64,000 nt of DNA from Steroidobacteraceae bacterium (GCA_019187185.1 JABAQU010000023.1:1-64000); one strand, 5' to 3'; positions 48,804 to 57,459 are shown, counted from the stretch's first letter. Notes: generated by a model not told the origin, from the sequence alone. Numbers and translations are program-made.

Positions 48804-49568
48804 ATGCGCATCATCAAGGTACTCGCACTGCTGGCCGTGGCGGCCGGCGCCGCGCCGGTGCGCGCGGATTGTGCATTTTCGGCCATGCGCGAGGGCGCTG
48901 CGGACCTCGACGGCGTCGCTCGGGTCGTCGTCACGTCGGGCGCGGGCGACCTGCAGATCGCCGCGAGCCCGGAGGCGAGACGCATCGTCGCCCGGGGCAA
49001 GGCCTGCGCGTCCTCGCAGCTGCTGCTCGACACGCTGCGCCTCGAGGTACGGCGGGACGGTGATACGGTCTACATCGAAGCGGGCCCGCGCAACGAGGGC
49101 AATGTCGTCACGATCGGCAAGGCGTACGCGCAGCTCGATGTCGGCATTGCGCTGCCGCAGGCCCTGCCGGTCGAGGCGCGCGACTCGAGCGGCGATTTCC
49201 GCGCGAGCGGCGTCGGGCGCCTCACGCTCGATGACAGCTCGGGCGACATCGACCTGCGACGCATCGGCTCGGCGGAGATCAAGGACAGCTCGGGGGACAT
49301 CAAGGTCACGGATGCCGGTGGCGACGTCACGATCACGTTCGACGGCTCCGGCAACATCGACCTCTCGAACATCGGCGGCAACGCCGAGGTGGGCAGCGAC
49401 GGCTCCGGGGACATCCGCATCGTCGGGGTGAAGGGCAATGTCCTCATCGGCGCGGACGGCTCGGGGGATATCGTAGTCGAGGATGTGGGCGGCGATTTCA
49501 CGCTCGGCAACGACGGCAGCGGCGATGTCCTGACGAAGAACATCGCCGGCAAGATCAGCGTGCCCTAG
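48804..49568 (+). CDS. Exported repeat protein with (D)(S/G)SGD(I) beta-helix-like units (DUF4097-like)
   Basis: This 254-residue protein has a signal peptide (about 1-21, ending APVRADC) and, from residue 127 to the end, about seven repeats of 16-19 residues each starting DSSGD or DGSGD/N. The repeats probably stack into a right-handed beta-helix or similar solenoid, as in DUF4097/adhesin-like proteins. A cysteine pair (in DCAFS and KACAS) could be a disulphide. Function unknown; exported and likely periplasmic or surface. It overlaps the convergent M48 peptidase gene by 14 bp. Confidence 0.82.
   Translation: MRIIKVLALLAVAAGAAPVRADCAFSAMREGAADLDGVARVVVTSGAGDLQIAASPEARRIVARGKACASSQLLLDTLRLEVRRDGDTVYIEAGPRNEGNVVTIGKAYAQLDVGIALPQALPVEARDSSGDFRASGVGRLTLDDSSGDIDLRRIGSAEIKDSSGDIKVTDAGGDVTITFDGSGNIDLSNIGGNAEVGSDGSGDIRIVGVKGNVLIGADGSGDIVVEDVGGDFTLGNDGSGDVLTKNIAGKISVP
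49182..49565 (+). repeat. Seven intragenic SGD repeats
   Basis: Tandem coding repeats of about 51-57 bp inside the exported repeat protein gene. The first three units begin DSSGD and the last four DGSGD/N, suggesting two rounds of duplication. DNA-level identity is limited to the motif core, so this is an old protein repeat rather than a slippery tandem DNA repeat. Confidence 0.6.
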
Positions 49569-50616
49569 CCCGCACGCCGGCCGCCTGCTCGAAACGACGC
49601 AGGCGCTCCTCGTCGGCCGGGTGGCTCGCGAACGCAATGCCGAGCGGGGCGCGCAGGCCGCCCGCCGGCGGGCGTCCTCGCGCGGCCTGCAGCCGCTCGA
49701 ACAGCGTGACCATGACTGCGGGCGAGATGCCGTTGGCACGCAGCAGCCGGATCGATTCGCCGTCCGCGTCGCGCTCGAATTGACGCGAATAGGCCATCTG
49801 CCCGAGGGCCGCAGGGACCGTCGCCAGCATCACGCTGTAATCGCCGATCGCGACACCGGCCAGCGTGCCGATGAACGCCGTCTGCACCAACGACTTCATG
49901 CCGTGGCGCCCGCGGACGTGGCCCGCCTCGTGTGCGAGCACACCGAGCAACACGTCTTCGCGATCGGCGAGCAGCCGCACCATGTCGTCGGTCACGATGA
50001 TTGTGCCGCCGGGCAGTGCAAGAGCGTTCGCGCCGAGTTCGCTGTCGTAGAATCGCAGCGCGACCAGCGCCTGATCGCCGGATGGCCGGGTGCGCGCGAA
50101 CGCCCGGGCAAACGCGACCCGGATCTCCTCCTGCTGCTCGTACTCGATTGCAGTCGGCTCGATGATCCCATGGTCGCGGAGTGCATCGAGCACGACACCG
50201 CCGACTGCGGCGTCGACCTCGGGCGGAGTCAGGGCAACGATCGCCCGTGATGCCACCGGCACGCCCCACCGGTAGAGCCCGACGGTGACCACCAGCAGCG
50301 CAACACCCGCCGCAACCGCGAGCCGCCAGCTCTGCTGCATGCGCACGACGACCGGATCGCGCAGGCCCTCCGCGCGTGCCCACGCATCCCACGCCGCACC
50401 GTCCTGGCAGTGCAGGCTGCCGCCGCCCGCCAGATGTGCCATGCGCACGCCACTGCTGCGGCGCTCCGGCCAGTCCACATCCGCAACGGGTACTGCGAGG
50501 TCGAGCCCGTCCCCGACGATGTGCAGCGTGTGACCCGCGATGTGCAGCGAGACACGTCGCGCCCGCGCAGAATGCCCATCGAAGTATTCGGCGTCGAGCA
50601 TGACGGGCGCCTGCAT
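49555..50616 (-). CDS. M48-family membrane metallopeptidase
   Basis: This 353-residue zinc peptidase has a membrane segment at about 97-117 (LAVAAGVALLVVTVGLYRWG) and an M48 catalytic domain with HEAGHVRGRHG and the downstream zinc-ligand region FERDADGESIRLL. Residues 5-90 form a separate N-terminal domain. The arrangement is that of the M48 peptidases encoded next to DUF898 genes in many proteobacteria. ATG 50616 shares one base with the DUF898 stop (TGATG), with a TTG directly before it; the two are coupled. Substrates are unknown; membrane protein quality control is a family-level guess. Confidence 0.87.
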   Translation of the reverse strand: MQAPVMLDAEYFDGHSARARRVSLHIAGHTLHIVGDGLDLAVPVADVDWPERRSSGVRMAHLAGGGSLHCQDGAAWDAWARAEGLRDPVVVRMQQSWRLAVAAGVALLVVTVGLYRWGVPVASRAIVALTPPEVDAAVGGVVLDALRDHGIIEPTAIEYEQQEEIRVAFARAFARTRPSGDQALVALRFYDSELGANALALPGGTIIVTDDMVRLLADREDVLLGVLAHEAGHVRGRHGMKSLVQTAFIGTLAGVAIGDYSVMLATVPAALGQMAYSRQFERDADGESIRLLRANGISPAVMVTLFERLQAARGRPPAGGLRAPLGIAFASHPADEERLRRFEQAAGVRARAR

Positions 50617-51761
50617 CAAAAGCCGATATCGAGGCCAAACAGGTCGCCGGCCGCATCACCGGTCGCGTCGTCGTCACGGCGCGGTTCCGCGGAAAGTTCG
50701 TCCGCCGGCACATCGAGTTGTATGGCCATCGCCTCGAGGCGCATCCGCGCGAGCGCGGTCGCCGCGAAGGGCCAGTAAAGGCCGAGCGTCACGATCACCA
50801 GCACGAGGTTCGTGACCGCAAGCCGGATGTACGGCAGCGCGCGCAGCGCGCTGCCGAACCTGATCCGCGCGCTCGCGGTATTCGACCACAAGAGGTTCTG
50901 CAGGCGAGCCACGGCGTATGCGCCGACGATGACCAGCACGACGAGATAGGCGAATGCCAGCAACAGCAGGACGAGCAACCGGTTACGGTAGCCCGCAGGT
51001 CCGCCAGCGAGAATGATCGGGCCAGCCATGAGCAGGAGAAGCGTCAGTGCGAACACCAGCGCGATCTTGACGGCCAGCAGATAGAACGGTCCGGGGCCTG
51101 CGGTGAGGCGGCCGCACTCCTCACCCAGCGCCAGATGTCCGTGTTGATAGCGTTTGAAGAGCCACAGCACGAGCGGCGCCAGTGCGGGTATGGACAGCAT
51201 CGACAGCAGCACGCCCAGAGCGAGCCCCGGATGCAGCAGATGCCCAGGGACTTCAGTCCGCTGGCGCACGAGCGCGCCCAGGCTGATGAACAGCACGACC
51301 GGCACAACGGCGGGCAGCAACGCCCGATAGGCGCCCCCGATCGTCCCCGCAAAACGCAGGCGCAGGCCGCGCCAGCTCGTATTGGCGAGCCGGAAGCGCA
51401 GCGCCACCCACACCAGCGCCGGGTATGCGCCCGCAACTGCGAGCAACGCGACGATGCCGGCCGGCAGAGAAATCTTCCCGGAAAGCGAATACATGGCCAG
51501 CAGTGCCCCGGCGAGCAGGTAGCCGCGCAACATCGACTTCGGGTCGCCGTGGAAGTCGAGCGCATGACCACCGACCAGCGTACTTGCGCAGAAATAACGC
51601 AGTCGGCGCGCCTTCGCCCACGGGTAGTACAGGCCGAGCGTGACGATCGTGAGCAGCAGGTTCACGATCCAGATCCGGAAGTATTCGCCGCCAGACCCCG
51701 TGAATCGGACGTCGAGCGCCTGCACGGCACCGGCCGGCACCCCCAGTTGTACTTCTTCCAT
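50616..51761 (-). CDS. DUF898 (YjgN family) membrane protein
   Basis: This 381-residue protein has about eight hydrophobic helices. Its opening RFTGSGGEYFRIWIVNLLLT and the TLGLYYPWAKARRLRYF and TLVGGHALDFHGDP blocks are the DUF898 signature; a second, partial copy (TNLVLVIVTLGLYWPFAATA) occurs near the C-terminus. Function unknown. It is tightly coupled to the downstream M48 peptidase gene (TGATG), which suggests that the two work together in the inner membrane. ATG 51761 gives the conserved N-terminus. Confidence 0.86.
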   Translation of the reverse strand: MEEVQLGVPAGAVQALDVRFTGSGGEYFRIWIVNLLLTIVTLGLYYPWAKARRLRYFCASTLVGGHALDFHGDPKSMLRGYLLAGALLAMYSLSGKISLPAGIVALLAVAGAYPALVWVALRFRLANTSWRGLRLRFAGTIGGAYRALLPAVVPVVLFISLGALVRQRTEVPGHLLHPGLALGVLLSMLSIPALAPLVLWLFKRYQHGHLALGEECGRLTAGPGPFYLLAVKIALVFALTLLLLMAGPIILAGGPAGYRNRLLVLLLLAFAYLVVLVIVGAYAVARLQNLLWSNTASARIRFGSALRALPYIRLAVTNLVLVIVTLGLYWPFAATALARMRLEAMAIQLDVPADELSAEPRRDDDATGDAAGDLFGLDIGF

Positions 51762-51801
51762 GCCCACGCTCCGCGGTGCCTGTGGCACCGCTTTGGCGAC
51801 T

Positions 51802-52713
51802 CTAACCGGACAGGGTGCCGCCTGGCGAGCGCGGCAGCGCCGCGATCCGCTCGGCCTGGCGGCGCAGCATCGGCCCGAATCCGAGGCGGTCGAAGAAGGC
51901 GTTGAGCGCGGGCATGTCCGGCGTGCCCGGGCGCAGCGCCGCATGATCGAGCTCGAGCGGCATATCGCAGGCGATCGCGGTCAGCTGCCGCGCAAGATAC
52001 GCCGCCTCGCGATGCCGGCTCAATCTCTCCGGCAGCTTCGCGGCGCCGCGGATCGGCAGCGCGCGCACGCGCTCGAGGTCCGCGTACAGCTCATCGAGCG
52101 AGGCGAACTCGCGCATGATCGCGGTGGCGGTCTTCGCGCCGACGCCCGGCACCCCGGGAATGTTGTCGACGCTGTCGCCGGTGAGCGCGAGGTAGTCGGC
52201 GAAACGTTCCGGCGCCACACCGAAGCGCTCCTCGATGTCGTGGTAGTGGTAGCGTTCGTTCGCGGCGTAGTCCCAGAACACGTCGCCGTCGCGCACGAGC
52301 TGAGCCATGTCCTTGTCGCGCGTGACGACCGTGAAGGGCACACCGCCCGCGCGCGCGCGCGTCGCGAGCGAGCCGATGATGTCGTCCGCTTCGTACTCGC
52401 TGCTCGACAGGTGCCGCACACCGGCGAGAGCGCAGAACTCGCGGCAGCGCTCGAACTGCCACAGGAGGTCGGCGGGCGCCGGCTCCCGGTTCGCCTTGTA
52501 GGCCGGGTAGAGGCGGTTGCGGAACGACGAGGTCAGGCTCTCGTCGAACGCCACCGCGAGAAACTCGGGCCGCGCACGCTCGATCAGGTCGCCGAGAAAG
52601 CGCGCAAACCCGAAGAGCGCGTGCGTCGGGCGACCCTCGCCGTCGGCCATGTCGGGCGGCATCGAGTAGTAGGCGCGAAAGACGTAGACGGAGGCGTCGA
52701 CGAGATAGAGCAC
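51802..52713 (-). CDS. Stand-alone 5'-3' exonuclease/flap nuclease (PolA N-terminal domain type)
   Basis: This 303-residue protein matches the 5' nuclease domain of DNA polymerase I without a polymerase. MLYLVDASVYVFRAYYSMP opens it; metal-binding acidic residues are in YEADDIIGSLA and TRDKDMAQLV, and the helix-hairpin-helix is in DSVDNIPGVPGVGAKTA. It probably removes RNA primers or 5' flaps, like Xni/ExoIX or the phage T5 enzyme. A small membrane protein gene lies 9 bp upstream and an HNH nuclease gene before that. The DUF898 gene starts 40 bp downstream. Confidence 0.87.
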   Translation of the reverse strand: MLYLVDASVYVFRAYYSMPPDMADGEGRPTHALFGFARFLGDLIERARPEFLAVAFDESLTSSFRNRLYPAYKANREPAPADLLWQFERCREFCALAGVRHLSSSEYEADDIIGSLATRARAGGVPFTVVTRDKDMAQLVRDGDVFWDYAANERYHYHDIEERFGVAPERFADYLALTGDSVDNIPGVPGVGAKTATAIMREFASLDELYADLERVRALPIRGAAKLPERLSRHREAAYLARQLTAIACDMPLELDHAALRPGTPDMPALNAFFDRLGFGPMLRRQAERIAALPRSPGGTLSG

Positions 52714-52722
52714 CGGCGAAGC

Positions 52723-53163
52723 CTATCGCCGGGGGTTCATGGCCGCCAGCGCCGCCACGAGCAGCGGCAACACGGCGAGCAGCTTCAAGGCATCGAGGCC
52801 GCCAATCACCTGCAATCGCAGTGCCGACTGGCCGCCGTACGCGAACAGGGTCGGCACGCTGATCAGCACAAAAGGCAGCGCGGTGATGCCAAGTGCAATG
52901 GCGATCGCGTGGCGCGGCGCGCAGATGCGAATTGCGCAGGCGAACGGGATCGAGACGACGACGAGCGCCAGGGTGTGGACGTACTGGCTCCAGGTGATGG
53001 CGCGCCAGGCGCTGCCCTCCCCGACCGGCCACCACGCCGGAATCGGCAACGCCAGTGCGAGGCCGATGGCCGGCGCCAATGCCAGCTGGTATGCGTATGC
53101 CGCCACGCACAAGAGCCCGATCAGGAGCAGGGGGCGGGCGGCGGCAGGGGCGGAGAATTTCAT
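52723..53163 (-). CDS. Small hypothetical membrane protein, four helices
   Basis: This 146-residue protein has hydrophobic segments at about 10-35, 62-80, 85-107 and 120-140, so four membrane helices are likely. I do not recognise a family. It is 9 bp upstream of the stand-alone 5'-3' exonuclease gene and 41 bp downstream of the HNH nuclease gene, in the same direction, and so may belong to the same transcript. The ATG at 53163 is well placed just before the first helix. Confidence 0.68.
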   Translation of the reverse strand: MKFSAPAAARPLLLIGLLCVAAYAYQLALAPAIGLALALPIPAWWPVGEGSAWRAITWSQYVHTLALVVVSIPFACAIRICAPRHAIAIALGITALPFVLISVPTLFAYGGQSALRLQVIGGLDALKLLAVLPLLVAALAAMNPRR

Positions 53164-53204
53164 GGCAGTCGGTCGGCGATGCCCCACGCGCCTGTCGGTG
53201 CGGG

Positions 53205-53879
53205 CTATGCCATCCACTTCTGGATGCGCGCATGCAGCGGCGAGCTGCGCGGGAAATGCGCGAGCAGGTACTCCATCTGGTCCGCGAGGACACGGCGGCC
53301 CTTCAGGAAGATGTATTCCGCATAGGTCGGCGTGAACGGCACCGCGATCAGTTGCATGCGCGCCTGTTCGGGCGTGCGCGACGCCTTCAGGTTGTTGCAC
53401 CGGCGGCAGGCCGTGACGACATTCGTCCAGACATCCTTGCCGCCCTGGCTGAACGGCCGGATGTGGTCGCGCGACAGCTCGCGCGCGGCAAAGCGCTGTG
53501 CGCAGTACATGCACAGGAACGCGTCGCGGCGAAACAGGGTCTGGTTGTTGAGCGGCGGTACGTAGTCGTGCCGGGTGTTGCCGGGATTGCCGGTGTGGCC
53601 GACCGTCGCGACGATCGAATTGACATCGAGCACCGTGCGACGGCCGGTGCGCGCATTGGTGCCGCCGGTGAGCCGGAAGATCGACCGGCCGCAGGTGTAG
53701 GCAATCTGCTCCTGGTGGTAGAGGCGCGCCGCTTCCTTGTAGTCGATCCACTCGAGCGGCATGCCCGACACGTCCGTGCGCAGCACGAGCTGGGAGAACG
53801 AGCTCCCCGGCGGGCCCGCGATGACGCGTGCAGCGTGCGCGGCGCCGCGATCCGCACTATCGAGATCGATGTCGATCAT
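53205..53879 (-). CDS. HNH endonuclease-like protein
   Basis: This 224-residue protein has an HNH domain in its second half: CMYCAQRFAARELSRDHIRPFSQGG, followed by NVVTACRRCNNLKASRTPEQA. The two CxxC pairs bind structural zinc and DH/N residues are the metal-dependent nuclease site. The N-terminal half contains EWIDYKEAARLYHQEQIAY and a GTNARTGRRTVLDVNSIVA stretch, seen in a widespread group of HNH proteins with unknown role. The start is ATG 53879 or the TTG directly before it. A candidate promoter predicts a leaderless mRNA. Confidence 0.83.
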   Translation of the reverse strand: MIDIDLDSADRGAAHAARVIAGPPGSSFSQLVLRTDVSGMPLEWIDYKEAARLYHQEQIAYTCGRSIFRLTGGTNARTGRRTVLDVNSIVATVGHTGNPGNTRHDYVPPLNNQTLFRRDAFLCMYCAQRFAARELSRDHIRPFSQGGKDVWTNVVTACRRCNNLKASRTPEQARMQLIAVPFTPTYAEYIFLKGRRVLADQMEYLLAHFPRSSPLHARIQKWMA

Positions 53880-53888
53880 CAAACTGTT

Positions 53889-53917
53889 AGATTAGGCAGG
53901 TTTATGCGACAATTCAA
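53889..53917 (-). promoter_or_regulatory. Candidate sigma-70 promoter of the HNH gene
   Basis: On the minus strand TTGAAT (53912-53917) and TAATCT (53889-53894) are 17 bp apart. Transcription would begin close to 53882, at the start codon. Hexamer matches are moderate (four and three of six). The -35 overlaps the first of three hairpins. Confidence 0.33.
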
Positions 53918-53974
53918 CGCCGCAAGGCGTTAATTTTACGAGACATTTCTCGGAACGTGGTTGCAGAGGCCACG
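53916..53974. other. Three consecutive inverted repeats between the HNH gene and pntAA
   Basis: The first is AACGCC-GCAA-GGCGTT (53916-53931), a 6-bp stem closed by a GNRA-type loop and followed by AATTTT. The second is CGAGA-CATT-TCTCG (53939-53952). The third is CGTGG, 9-nt loop, CCACG (53956-53974). All stems are perfect. They occupy half of the 120-bp gap and could form a structured pntAA leader, an attenuator or protein-binding sites. No plus-strand gene ends before them, so a simple terminator role is unlikely in that direction. Confidence 0.45.
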
Positions 53975-53999
53975 CATTTTGCGCCAGGGAGCCCGACCG

Positions 54000-55121
54000 A
54001 TGCCCGTCACGATCGGGGTGCTGCGAGAAAGCGCCCCCCAGGAATCACGTGTCAGCCTCGTCCCCGAGGTGGCCGCGAAGTTCGCCGCGCTCGGCGCCCG
54101 CGTCCTCATCGAACGGGGCGCTGGCGCCGCCGCGCATTTTCCCGATGCGCTCTACAAGCAGGTCGACTGGGCGGACAGCGCAGCCGCCGTGCTGGCCGCC
54201 GCCGACGTGCTCCTCACCGTCCAGCCGCTTGCGCTCGCGCAGATCGCGGCGGTGAAGGCCGGCGCAGTGGTGGTGGGCTATGCGCAGGCACATGCCAGGC
54301 ACGCCGAAGTCAGGGCGCTGCGCGACCGGCGCCTCACGCAGTTCGCGATGGAGTTCGTGCCGCGCATCTCGCGCGCGCAATCGATGGACGCGCTGTCCTC
54401 GCAGGCGGCGATCGCGGGTTACAAGGCCGTGCTGATCGCGGCCGACAACCTGCAGAAGTTCCTGCCGATGCTGACGACCGCGGCCGGCACGATCCGGCCG
54501 GCGCAGGTGCTCGTGATCGGCGCCGGCGTCGCGGGCCTGCAGGCCATCGCCACCGCGCGACGGCTCGGCGCGATCGTCGAGGCCTACGACGTGCGCAGTG
54601 CGACGAAGGAACAGGTGAAATCGCTCGGCGCGAAGTTCGTCGACGTGGGTGTCTCGGCCGAGGGTGCGGGCGGTTATGCGCGCGAGCTCACGCCCGAAGA
54701 GAAGGCGAAGCAGCAGGAAGTGCTGGACGCCCGCATCGCGGCGGCCGATGCCGTGATCACCACGGCCTCCGTTCCCGGGCGGCCGGCTCCGAAGATCGTC
54801 TCGCGTGCGGCTGTCGAGCGCATGCGCGCCGGGTCTGTGGTCGTCGACATCGCCGCGGAACAGGGCGGCAACTGCGAGCTGACGCGCGCCGGCGAGACGG
54901 TCGTGCACCAGGCCGTGAAGGTGATCGGCCCGCTGAACCTCGCGGCCCAGCTCGCATACAACGCGAGCGAAATGTACGCGCGCAACCTCTACAATTTCCT
55001 CTCGCCGGCGCTCAAGGGCGGCGAGCTGAACATCGACTGGAACGACGAGGTTTTCGCGCAGTCCTGCCTGACGCACGAGGGTGTCGTGCGGCACGCAGAG
55101 ACTGCGAAGGCACTTGGATGA
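54000..55121 (+). CDS. pntAA: NAD(P) transhydrogenase alpha subunit, NAD-binding part (PntAA)
   Basis: This 373-residue protein is domain I of the proton-translocating transhydrogenase, which uses the proton-motive force to reduce NADP+ with NADH. It resembles alanine dehydrogenase: TIGVLRESAPQESRVSLVP, the GYKAVLIAADNLQKFLPML block, the NAD motif VLVIGAGVAGLQAIATARRLG and YDVRSATKEQVKSLGA. The membrane part of alpha is a separate gene downstream (three-gene form). ATG at 54000 gives the family N-terminus. pntAB begins 65 bp later. Confidence 0.93.
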   Translation: MPVTIGVLRESAPQESRVSLVPEVAAKFAALGARVLIERGAGAAAHFPDALYKQVDWADSAAAVLAAADVLLTVQPLALAQIAAVKAGAVVVGYAQAHARHAEVRALRDRRLTQFAMEFVPRISRAQSMDALSSQAAIAGYKAVLIAADNLQKFLPMLTTAAGTIRPAQVLVIGAGVAGLQAIATARRLGAIVEAYDVRSATKEQVKSLGAKFVDVGVSAEGAGGYARELTPEEKAKQQEVLDARIAAADAVITTASVPGRPAPKIVSRAAVERMRAGSVVVDIAAEQGGNCELTRAGETVVHQAVKVIGPLNLAAQLAYNASEMYARNLYNFLSPALKGGELNIDWNDEVFAQSCLTHEGVVRHAETAKALG

Positions 55122-55186
55122 CGGACTGACGGCGAACGGCCTGGCTGCCGGCCATTGGCCATCCGCCCGCGGCCGCGGAGCGAACA

Positions 55187-55495
55187 ATGACGGGAATCGT
55201 GGCGCTTTACATTTTCATGCTCGCAGCCTTCACCGGCTACGAAGTCATCGCGCGCGTGCCGGTGATCCTGCACACGCCTCTCATGTCGGGCTCGAACTTC
55301 GTGCACGGCATCGTACTCGTCGGCGCGATGGTCGCGCTCGGCGCGGCCGTCACGCCGCTCGAGAAGACGATCGGCTTCATCGGCGTGCTGCTCGCCGCCG
55401 GCAACGCCGTCGGCGGCTATGTCGTCACCGAGCGCATGCTCGAGATGTTCAAGTCGAGCGGCGCGCGGGGCGGCGGCTCGAAGGGAGCGCACTGA
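55187..55495 (+). CDS. pntAB: NAD(P) transhydrogenase alpha subunit, membrane part (PntAB)
   Basis: This 102-residue protein has three hydrophobic helices and forms part of the proton channel (domain II). The opening ALYIFMLAAFTGYEVIARVP and the SGSNFVHGIVLVGAMVAL and GFIGVLLAAGNAVGGYVVT blocks are diagnostic. Its stop is one base before the pntB start. Separate PntAA and PntAB chains are common in proteobacteria other than the enterics. Confidence 0.92.
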   Translation: MTGIVALYIFMLAAFTGYEVIARVPVILHTPLMSGSNFVHGIVLVGAMVALGAAVTPLEKTIGFIGVLLAAGNAVGGYVVTERMLEMFKSSGARGGGSKGAH

Positions 55496-55496
55496 G

Positions 55497-56885
55497 ATGT
55501 CCGGCGTGCTTTCCGCGGACCTGCTGATCCAGGGCAGCTACCTCCTCACGGCGTTCCTGTTCATCATGGGCCTGAAGCGCATGAGCTCGCCGGTGACCGC
55601 CCGCAGCGGCATCGTCTGGGCGGGCGCCGGCATGCTGCTCGCGATCCTCGTCACGTTCCTGTACCCGGGCATGACGAACTACCCGCTGATCATCGCCGCG
55701 ATCGTCGTCGGGTCGCTGCTCGCGTGGTGGAGCGGCAAGCGCGTCGCGATGACCGACATGCCGCAGATGATCGCGCTCTACAACGGCATGGGCGGCGGCG
55801 CGGCGGCAGCCATCGCGGCGGTGGAGCTGTACAAGGGCGAGGCGCACGGTCTCGTGACGATGGTGCTCGCGGTGATCGGCGGCCTGATCGGTGCGGTGTC
55901 GTTCAGCGGCAGCGCGATCGCCTTCGGCAAGCTGCAGGGCCTGATCAAGCGCTCGTTCCGCTTCGGCGGCCAGCAGGCATTCAACCTGCTGCTGCTGGTC
56001 GGCGCACTCGTGCTCGGCGGCATGGTCGCGCTGCACTTCAATGCCTCGCCTGCCGTCATCACGGGGTTCTTCGTCGTGGCGCTGGTGCTCGGCATCACGA
56101 TGACATTGCCGATCGGCGGCGCGGACATGCCGGTCGTGATCTCGCTCTACAACGCGCTGACCGGCCTCGCGGTCGCCTTCGAGGGCTTCGTGCTCGGCAA
56201 CGCGGCGATGATCATCGCCGGCACGGTCGTCGGTTCCGCCGGCACGCTGCTCACGCAGTTGATGGCCAAGGCGATGAATCGCTCGCTCGGCAACGTGCTG
56301 TTCGCGGGCTTCGGTGACACGGGCGGGGGCGGCGCGAGCGAAGTCACCGGGAGCATGAAGCCGATCGAGGCGGCGGACGTCGGCGTGATGATGGCGTTCG
56401 CGAACAAGGTGATCATCGTGCCCGGGTACGGCATGGCCGTGGCGCAGGCGCAGCACAAGGTCTGGGAGCTGACGCAACTGCTGATCGACCGCGGCGTCAC
56501 GGTGAAGTTCGCGATCCACCCGGTGGCGGGGCGCATGCCCGGCCACATGAACGTGCTGCTCGCCGAGGCCGGCGTGCCCTACGACCTGATCTCCGATCTC
56601 GATGAAATCAATGCCGAGTTCGAGACTGCCGACGTCGCGCTCGTGATCGGCGCGAACGACGTCGTGAATCCGGTCGCGCGCAACGACAAGTCGAGCCCCA
56701 TCTACGGCATGCCGATCCTGAACGCCGACAAGGCGAAGAACTGCATCGTCATCAAGCGCGGTCAGGGCGCCGGCTTCTCGGGGATCGAGAACGCGCTGTT
56801 CTTCCTCGACAATACCCGCATGCTCTACGGCGACGGACAGAAGGCAGTGGCCGAGCTGATCGGCGCGGTGAAGGCCATCGGCTGA
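55497..56885 (+). CDS. pntB: NAD(P) transhydrogenase beta subunit
   Basis: This 462-residue subunit has eight or nine membrane helices (about 1-265) and a cytosolic NADP-binding domain III. ALYNGMGGGAAAAIAAVEL and ISLYNALTGLAVAFEGFVLGN are membrane signatures. The domain III motif is VPGYGMAVAQAQHKVWEL, followed by HPVAGRMPGHMNVLLAEA and VVNPVARNDKSSPIYGMPIL. It closes the pnt operon; the following GNAT gene overlaps its stop (TGATG). Confidence 0.94.
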   Translation: MSGVLSADLLIQGSYLLTAFLFIMGLKRMSSPVTARSGIVWAGAGMLLAILVTFLYPGMTNYPLIIAAIVVGSLLAWWSGKRVAMTDMPQMIALYNGMGGGAAAAIAAVELYKGEAHGLVTMVLAVIGGLIGAVSFSGSAIAFGKLQGLIKRSFRFGGQQAFNLLLLVGALVLGGMVALHFNASPAVITGFFVVALVLGITMTLPIGGADMPVVISLYNALTGLAVAFEGFVLGNAAMIIAGTVVGSAGTLLTQLMAKAMNRSLGNVLFAGFGDTGGGGASEVTGSMKPIEAADVGVMMAFANKVIIVPGYGMAVAQAQHKVWELTQLLIDRGVTVKFAIHPVAGRMPGHMNVLLAEAGVPYDLISDLDEINAEFETADVALVIGANDVVNPVARNDKSSPIYGMPILNADKAKNCIVIKRGQGAGFSGIENALFFLDNTRMLYGDGQKAVAELIGAVKAIG

Positions 56886-57394
56886 TGGAAGTACGCGCCT
56901 GCGTCACGGCAGATCTGCCGGCCGTGCAGGCCATCTATGCGCACCACGTGCTGCACGGCACGGGCACGTTCGAGGAGGTTCCGCCGACCCTCGCCGAGAT
57001 GACTGCCCGTCACGAACACATCGTGGCGGATGGCCGGTTTCCGTTCCTGGTCGCAATCGACGGCGGCCGCGTGATCGGTTACGCCTATGCCACCGAGTTC
57101 CGCGCGCGTTCGGCCTATCGCCATACCTGCGAGAGCTCGGTCTACATCGCCCCCGATGCGCTGCGCCGCGGGGTTGGACACGCGCTGATGCACGCCGTGA
57201 TCGATCAGTGCCGTGCGCACGGCTTTCGCGAAATGCTGGCCGTGATCGGCGACTCGCAGAACCATGCCTCGATCGGCCTGCACAACGCGCTCGGCTTCGC
57301 GCACGCAGGCACGTTCCACGATGTCGGTTACAAGTTCGGCCGCTGGCTCGACGTGGTACTGATGCAGCTGTCACTGCGGTCGGGTGAAGCGTAG
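56885..57394 (+). CDS. GNAT acetyltransferase, phosphinothricin N-acetyltransferase-like
   Basis: This 169-residue enzyme belongs to the PAT/MddA group, which acetylates compounds such as phosphinothricin or methionine sulphone/sulphoximine. It begins VRACVTADLPAVQAIYAHHVLHGTGTFEE and has GYAYATEFRARSAYRHTCESSVYIAPDALRRGVGHALM split over strands 3-4, then NHASIGLHNALGFAHAGTF. The true substrate is uncertain. Coupling to pntB (TGATG) is likely to be convenience rather than function. Confidence 0.86.
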   Translation: MEVRACVTADLPAVQAIYAHHVLHGTGTFEEVPPTLAEMTARHEHIVADGRFPFLVAIDGGRVIGYAYATEFRARSAYRHTCESSVYIAPDALRRGVGHALMHAVIDQCRAHGFREMLAVIGDSQNHASIGLHNALGFAHAGTFHDVGYKFGRWLDVVLMQLSLRSGEA

Positions 57395-57459
57395 CGCCGC
57401 AAGCGGCAGGCCCGTGCCGATAATGTGACGGACGGCGCGGGCGCACCCCGCCCGGACCT

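Noticed and set aside
49182..49565. CRISPR or DNA tandem repeat
   Set aside because: The periodicity is in a coding frame with variable unit length and poor DNA identity; it is a protein repeat.
53916..53937. Intrinsic terminator (hairpin plus AATTTT)
   Set aside because: Both flanking genes start here, so no transcript needs ending, and the T-run is short and interrupted.
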